A stretch of 20,108 nucleotides of DNA, from assembly GCA_000969725.1 (NCBI GenBank), contig JXSR01S048524.1, one strand, 5' to 3'. The stretch is from Ophiothrix spiculata. Taxonomy: Eukaryota; Echinodermata; Ophiuroidea; Amphilepidida; Ophiotrichidae. The translations under genes were made by a program, and so were the position numbers. The notes beneath the pieces were generated by a model, which saw nothing but the letters and a program-made list of their open reading frames with translations, did no database searches and was not told where the DNA came from. Shown piece by piece: positions 15,936 to 20,108 of the stretch (position 1 is its first letter; each line of letters starts with the position of its first letter).

Positions 15936-16185
15936 GTACAATTCATGACTCTGATGTGATCAAAACCTTGCCTGTTTTCTGTCTAACTAAAAAAATGGGT
16001 ACAGCATATTAAGGCATGCTGAAAATTTGACTTGCTTCAGATCATTCATTTTCAAGCTATGAGCTTTTCAGCCTTTTAAAAATCTCCATCTATAGGCTAC
16101 AGTGTTAATTACTTTTGGGAGCCCCTGACAATAATTAGAAAGTGACATACTTTCTCTTTTTCTCAAAAAATACAAACTTATTCTT
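15936..16185. repeat. Dispersed repeat, copy 2 of 2
   Basis: Counterpart of 14984-15235, about 952 bases downstream in the same orientation. A 113-residue open frame starting at 16142 overlaps its end. It is F/L/S-rich and has no support. Confidence 0.6.
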
Positions 16186-16545
16186 CCCATGCTGTTCACA
16201 ATCTGTGCATTTCATACCAGAGATACTTCAAATTTCGAAGACTCTATTATTGTTAACAAGTTGTGAGCTCATCCATGGATCATCTTTTGAAGAACACATA
16301 ATTGGTCAATTTTTTTGTAGATTAAGTACCCTTTTTACTGTACAAGATCATTTTTATCAACTCTATCTGATATATCAAATTCTATCAAAACAAAGTAAGG
16401 CCAAAGAAAAGAATAGTCTGTCTAAGCTTCCCGCGCACATAGCTTTTAAAAATCCAAATTTAGCGCATTTCTTTTTTTTTTAAAGGTTTATGAGAGATTT
16501 TCAGTTTTGTTCATCTTTTTTCCTACTACTGGAAAAAAAAGTTAA

Positions 16546-16689
16546 CAGGCATGAGAATGAATTTTCATGAAATACCAAAAACCACTAATATGGTTAAATT
16601 ACACCTAAATCATAAGTTATCTGAATTTGGAGTATTTTGATGATAAAAATATCTGAAATCAGATAATTATCTGAAAATTCTCATGCCTG
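16546..16689. mobile_element. MITE, 144 bp, TIR CAGGCATGAG (copy 2)
   Basis: The ends are CAGGCATGAGAATGAATTTT and, inverted, CAGGCATGAGAATTTTCAG. AGTTAA abuts both ends directly (16540-16545 and 16690-16695), a 6-bp target duplication. Shares its termini with the unit at 9819-9931. Confidence 0.75.
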
Positions 16690-17207
16690 AGTTAAATAAA
16701 CGGCCGCGAAGCGGCAGCGAAAAAAAAAACAGTGGCCGAAAAATGCAATAAAAAAAAAATTAAGGGGTATTTCCACATCCGCGTAGCCCTTTTTAACTAA
16801 AAAAAAACACCGCATAGCGCTTAGGGTTTTGACCTTAAGTAAGCTGAGACAGAGTTCTTTTTTTTGGCCTAATTTGATGAATGTCAAGTATACAAGTGGT
16901 GAAACAAATAGTCTAATACAAAAATATATCTCTATTCTTTTATCTAAGCTTTAAGCATAGAAGCAACAACTTCAGTTGTTAAACTTGATACATAATTTGG
17001 CATAATTATCACGTTTACACACATTTTGAAACTCAAATTTCACTAAGAAAAATGCATTACAGATATATGAAAGCTGTTAAATAAACATGATTACTTTGCA
17101 ACAAATAGTAGACGCTGCACAACTTACACGCCCTTCTTGTTCATCACGTTCCTGCTAAATTCTTTAAGATACAGGGGATTTACAGTGCACTATGTCCCTG
17201 ATACGTA
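16690..17207. other. Unassigned stretch
   Basis: Begins with a GC-rich patch (cggccgcgaagcggcagcg) followed by A-runs and CCGCATAGCGC, perhaps a decayed repeat. The remainder is AT-rich with nothing supported. Confidence 0.4.
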
Positions 17208-17542
17208 AGGCTTGGCGTCTAAAGACATTCGCTCTTCTGAGTGCATTCGCTAATACTACCGAGAAAACTTCCCTCAAAGGGGAAGGAACATTCGTTAACA
17301 AATATCTCGACATTCCCTACACTTCAGGTTGAGTGGAATCGAAGTTCGCTTCAAATATTATTGGGTTTGTTTATTGAATCATCACAGCACTTCAATATGC
17401 GCGAGTGACATTCTCTTTCATCGATTTAGACGATATCCGTGCAATAAGAGCATCATTTGCTCTCCGTTTTAGCGAACAAGTCAGAGCGAATATCACAAGC
17501 GAATGTCACTCGGGCGAGCGAATGTCTTTGAACGCAAAGCCT
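17208..17542. mobile_element. MITE, 335 bp, TIR AGGCTTKGCGT
   Basis: The left end AGGCTTGGCGTCTAAAGACA and the right end (opposite strand) AGGCTTTGCGTTCAAAGACA both continue TTCGCTC, 24 of 27 matching. The interior repeats ATTCGCT/AGCGAAT words in both orientations. Non-coding. Confidence 0.75.
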
Positions 17543-17571
17543 AAGCTAAATACCACACCAAGAACCCCCCA

Positions 17572-17740
17572 TTAACCCTAAAAGAGCCGGGGGGGGGGAA
17601 CGGAATCCGCCCCCCCCTCCAGAAATTTTTTTTATACCTCCGCCGGTTGTTATTTTTTGCGCTGAAACTTCTTGACTTTTTTCCTTAAAGCCTTGCGCTT
17701 ATTTTAAGACCATTTTTGTGAAAATCGGACCTAGGGTTAG
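17572..17740. repeat. G/C-run repeat, possibly piggyBac-like ends
   Basis: TTAACCCTAAAAGAGCC then a run of ten G (17589-17598) and a run of eight C (about 17610-17617); the far side ends CCTAGGGTTAG (17730-17740). TTAA|CCC at one side and GGG|TTAG at the other would fit a worn piggyBac-type element, but the matching ends are only about 8 bases. Confidence 0.3.
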
Positions 17741-17901
17741 GACGTGGCATTCCATAACGGCATTTGCGATGGCTTTTCCATATCACTAACATGTTTTCTC
17801 TTTCGGGAAATCCTTCGCAAATTTGCGATGATCTCTCGCTTTTGCGATGAATTTAGAAGTTAGGCCCCTGAAGTGACAATTTGCCACTAAACTGGAAACT
17901 C

Positions 17902-18124
17902 ATAGGTTTGTTCAAATCCTTAGTTTACGAATTGTTAACAAATGGTTTTCTCAGCTTTTGTAAAATTAGCATATGTATAAATTGTAATTCCTTTTCATTA
18001 CATCCACCAGTCCACCTAAGCCTAATATTAGTGAGGTCTTTTCATGTTTACAAAACATTTGGATTGGGGAATTTACAATTTTTAATCAAACCAATCCGTT
18101 AACTATGGATTTGAACAAGCCTAT
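17902..18124. mobile_element. MITE, 223 bp, TIR ATAGGYTTGTTCAAATCC
   Basis: Left arm ATAGGTTTGTTCAAATCC then TTAGTTTACGA; right arm on the other strand ATAGGCTTGTTCAAATCC then ATAGTTAACGG. About 28 bp with few mismatches. The open frame across it arises from the arms. Confidence 0.7.
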
Positions 18125-18144
18125 TGACTTTACCTGCGCTGCAT

Positions 18145-18512
18145 TCATTGCATTTGGTCCTTAATTGACAGATCTATAGCAGTTGATAAATCGTCTATAT
18201 GATTGAATTCTTGTATATCCTTATCACTTGTAAGGATGTGCCGCATGTGGCTGCATACACTTTGAGAAACATTTCCAAAGTTTTTGTAGTGAAAAATAAA
18301 GCCATAAAGATTGTTGGTGACCCTCTATATAATATGCAAGACTACATATGATAGAGGGATCATTTGGTCGATTTCATCAAGATCCAACGCTACATCTACA
18401 ACTACTGTTTGTCTTTTCAGTTTGATGAAAACAAATTCTCCAAGCAAAAAATCTCATAAATCCAGGGCATCTTTTAACATTGTAGCTACGTTGCGATTGT
18501 CATCATCATCAT
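18145..18512 (-). pseudogene. Possible broken minus-strand coding segment (about 122 codons, two internal stops)
   Basis: Read on the minus strand from 18512, just after an acceptor-like TTTTCTCAATATTTACAG, one frame gives DDDDDNRNVATMLKDALDL, a TGA (18454-18456), DFLLGEFVFIKLKRQTVVVD and on to IDQMIPLSYVVLHII, a TAG (18325-18327), then RVTNNLYGFIFHYKNFGNVS and on to FNHIDDLSTAIDLSIKDQMQ and TGA (18145-18147). The composition is protein-like, and only two stops in 122 codons is few for such AT-rich DNA. No family recognised. It could be a transposon-derived or host pseudogene exon, or chance. Confidence 0.3.
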
Positions 18513-18622
18513 CTGTAAATATTGAGAAAATCAAAATAATCTAAAGTAAATAATTTGCTTTTATGATTGGATCAGGAAGAAAGTCTTCAGTGATTATTTG
18601 TTACAAAAGAACACATCTTCAA

Positions 18623-18980
18623 CCCTTTGAACCCGACAAGCCGGTATGAAGCTTGGAACCCATGGTTGATGGGTCATAATATGCTCTTGTTTACTCGACA
18701 GAGGTGAAAAATTCCTCATATTTTCGTAAATTTGATCCCAATTTTCAGCAAGTGTGGCTTCGCCCATAGACTACAACGTAAATGTCAAATGTTGGACAAC
18801 AAAAATAGTATTCTTTTGTGAATGCTGGTTATTGGAACAATTAAGACTACTGTAAAATGAAAAATTAAAGCAAGGGAAAATCAAAGCAACTTTAGGGGTT
18901 ATATAGTGTTTTAACTTTCGGGTTGGCTAGGCCTATAGGTCAGCGGACAGATTCACATGGAATGGCCAGGGTTCAAAGGG
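18623..18980. mobile_element. Non-autonomous piggyBac-like element, 358 bp
   Basis: The ends CCCTTTGAACCC and GGGTTCAAAGGG are perfect inverted repeats of 12 bases, and CCCTTTG is a common piggyBac terminus. The flanks TCAA (left) and TTAG (right) are each one transition from TTAA, the piggyBac target. No transposase frame. Confidence 0.65.
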
Positions 18981-18982
18981 TT

Positions 18983-19560
18983 AGTCTATCATAATTGGAA
19001 AAAATATCCTTTTCAAATGATCTTATACATGTAATAATTCACAATATAACTTATTAGCATAAAATAAAACAACTGTAAATGGGGTTCTTTTATATACAGT
19101 GTCTGTATTGGCTAAGATTCTGAAATGCAAATGTAAATTTTGTCAAAAAGGAGAGTCATATTTAGAATGGCAAACTGACTTTAGAGTTACAATGACTACA
19201 GCGTACAAATTTGAAAAGCTATAGGTAAAATTTGATAAAATTCACCAATTTAATTATTTCTACCTAAAACCTTACAAAGCCTACTTTATTCTGTACCTTT
19301 TCATTTTAAAAAATGAGTGATTTTATATTTTGAATTTTGTTTTCAACAGTTTTAAGGGTGCAGGGTGTGTTTTACTGATGACCCTTTCAAAAATTGATAA
19401 CAGGGCCATTCCAGCAAAAATGTCACAAATGTAATTGACCGTTACATGGCTTAAGTCACTAATTTGGGGTTATAAACTATGACCCCATAGTCAGGCAAGT
19501 ATAAATTGTAAGTAAAAAAGTAAGCTTGCACCATTATTATTACTCAAGTTACAGATATCA
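18983..19560. other. AT-rich stretch with no feature seen
   Basis: No supported exon, inverted repeat or tRNA box. Some short TTTTCA-rich words only. Confidence 0.5.
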
Positions 19561-19564
19561 AGGG

Positions 19565-19960
19565 TGACATGCTGAGTGGTTAGAACATTGGTCACAAAAC
19601 CCGGGGGGGGGGGGGCACTCAACTTTGAAAGTGGTAGATAAACCGGTTTTGAAATTTTTGCCGTTAGAGTTAAAATTTTGTAACTTTTCTCAAAAACGGG
19701 GTCAAAAGAACTGAATCATGCTGAAAATGGGGATCTAGTGAGCGGCCTGAAAAAGGGGGTCTTGACCGGGGTCACAAAATCATGGGATCGAGTCCCCAGC
19801 CCTGTTGCTTGAGCTCCAGAAAGCCTGATAACAATCTGGACGAAATGCTCAATCAAGCATACCTGCTGTATCGCTTGGTGCAGTGATATTGTATCGCTTC
19901 ATGAAGCGTTGTAGATGTGAACCGCCCATTACACAAAATCAATACCTAGGGCAATTAAGT
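19565..19960 (+). mobile_element. tRNA-derived SINE split by an insertion
   Basis: An A-box-like TGCTGAGTGGTTAGAAC (19570-19586) and a B box GGGATCGAGTCCC (19784-19796) regain tRNA-like spacing when the 170-bp insertion plus one duplicated 10-mer is removed. The body follows to roughly 19960; the 3' end is not clear. Inactive, since the internal promoter is separated. Confidence 0.6.
19600..19769. mobile_element. 170-bp G-run element inserted in the SINE, 10-bp target duplication
   Basis: GGTCACAAAA occurs on both sides (19590-19599 and 19770-19779). The insert starts CCC plus 13 G and CACTCAACTTTG and ends GGGGGTCTTGACCGG. No convincing terminal inverted repeat. The start resembles the G-run repeat at 14590. 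Confidence 0.65.
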
Positions 19961-20019
19961 TGTCTGCACCAAAGGGTCACATAAGTAACTGTCACACTTC
20001 TTACAAATTTTTAAAAAGG

Positions 20020-20068
20020 TTGACCATTGCATTTATTAGCCAGCACTGATGGAAAATGCAACGGTCAA
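20020..20068. repeat. Short inverted repeat TTGACCRTTGCATTT
   Basis: TTGACCATTGCATTT and its complement AAATGCAACGGTCAA (one mismatch in 15) around an 18-20 base loop. May be a very small MITE or the tip of a larger element. Confidence 0.55.
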
Positions 20069-20070
20069 TG

Positions 20071-20108
20071 TTTTTTTTTTTTTTTTTTTGGGGGGGGGGG
20101 GGGGGGGG
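20071..20108. repeat. T19 then G19 homopolymers at the window end
   Basis: Nineteen T (20071-20089) then at least nineteen G running off the window. Consistent with another G-run repeat starting here; homopolymer sequencing or assembly error is an alternative. Confidence 0.8.

Noticed and set aside
16142-16483. 113-residue plus-strand open frame
   Set aside because: Starts inside a dispersed repeat and ends in a poly-F homopolymer; composition follows T-rich DNA.
1-20108. A defence, biosynthetic or other multi-gene system
   Set aside because: Only one host gene model is supported; remaining coding traces are dead LINEs or fragments, so no multi-gene system can be claimed.

Overview
The window looks like nuclear DNA of an invertebrate animal. 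It has GT-AG introns with pyrimidine-rich acceptors, AATAAA signals, tRNA-derived SINEs, two decayed LINE fragments, many terminal-inverted-repeat (TIR) elements and long G homopolymers. The repeat style suggests a marine invertebrate, perhaps an echinoderm, hemichordate or lancelet. That placement is inference from general resemblance. Nothing here looks bacterial or like an operon, and I see no CRISPR array, rRNA or canonical tRNA gene.

One gene model is well supported: a three-exon plus-strand gene at 7565-9699. It has a TATA-like box at 7475, a strong start context, three exons joining in phase 0, and AATAAA six bases after the stop. It predicts a 298-residue type I membrane protein: signal peptide, basic then acidic low-complexity ectodomain, one membrane helix, short basic tail. 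I do not recognise the family. The first 42 bases of exon 2, with its acceptor, occur a second time in intron 1. This second copy could act as a 39-base in-frame mini-exon or give a truncated secreted form.

Left flank (1-7474): an AT-rich stretch, a tRNA-type SINE (about 1203-1440), a MITE with roughly 52-bp arms (1696-1906), and a 5'-truncated LINE (2507-4822) bounded by an 8-bp direct repeat. The LINE is interrupted by a 66-bp satellite-bearing insertion and a 350-bp hAT-like element. Further right are a 168-bp MITE, a minus-strand SINE, G/C-run repeats, and a 421-bp MITE flanked by TA.

Right flank (9711-20108): a hAT-like element with another inverted-repeat unit inside it, a telomere-like (CCCTAA) tract enclosed by 17-bp inverted repeats, the C-terminal remnant of a second LINE, and a run of MITEs at about 11834, 12251, 13048, 14164, 16546, 17208, 17902 and 18623. 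There is also a near-perfect 58-bp foldback hairpin (15319-15460), a possible broken minus-strand coding segment (18145-18512), and a SINE split by a G-run element with a 10-bp target duplication. The window ends in T19G19.

No interacting set of genes is visible. The window is one gene embedded in nested and decayed transposable elements. The most novel-looking items are the unrecognised gene with its duplicated exon head, the telomere-repeat TIR element, the foldback hairpin, and the G-run insertions.
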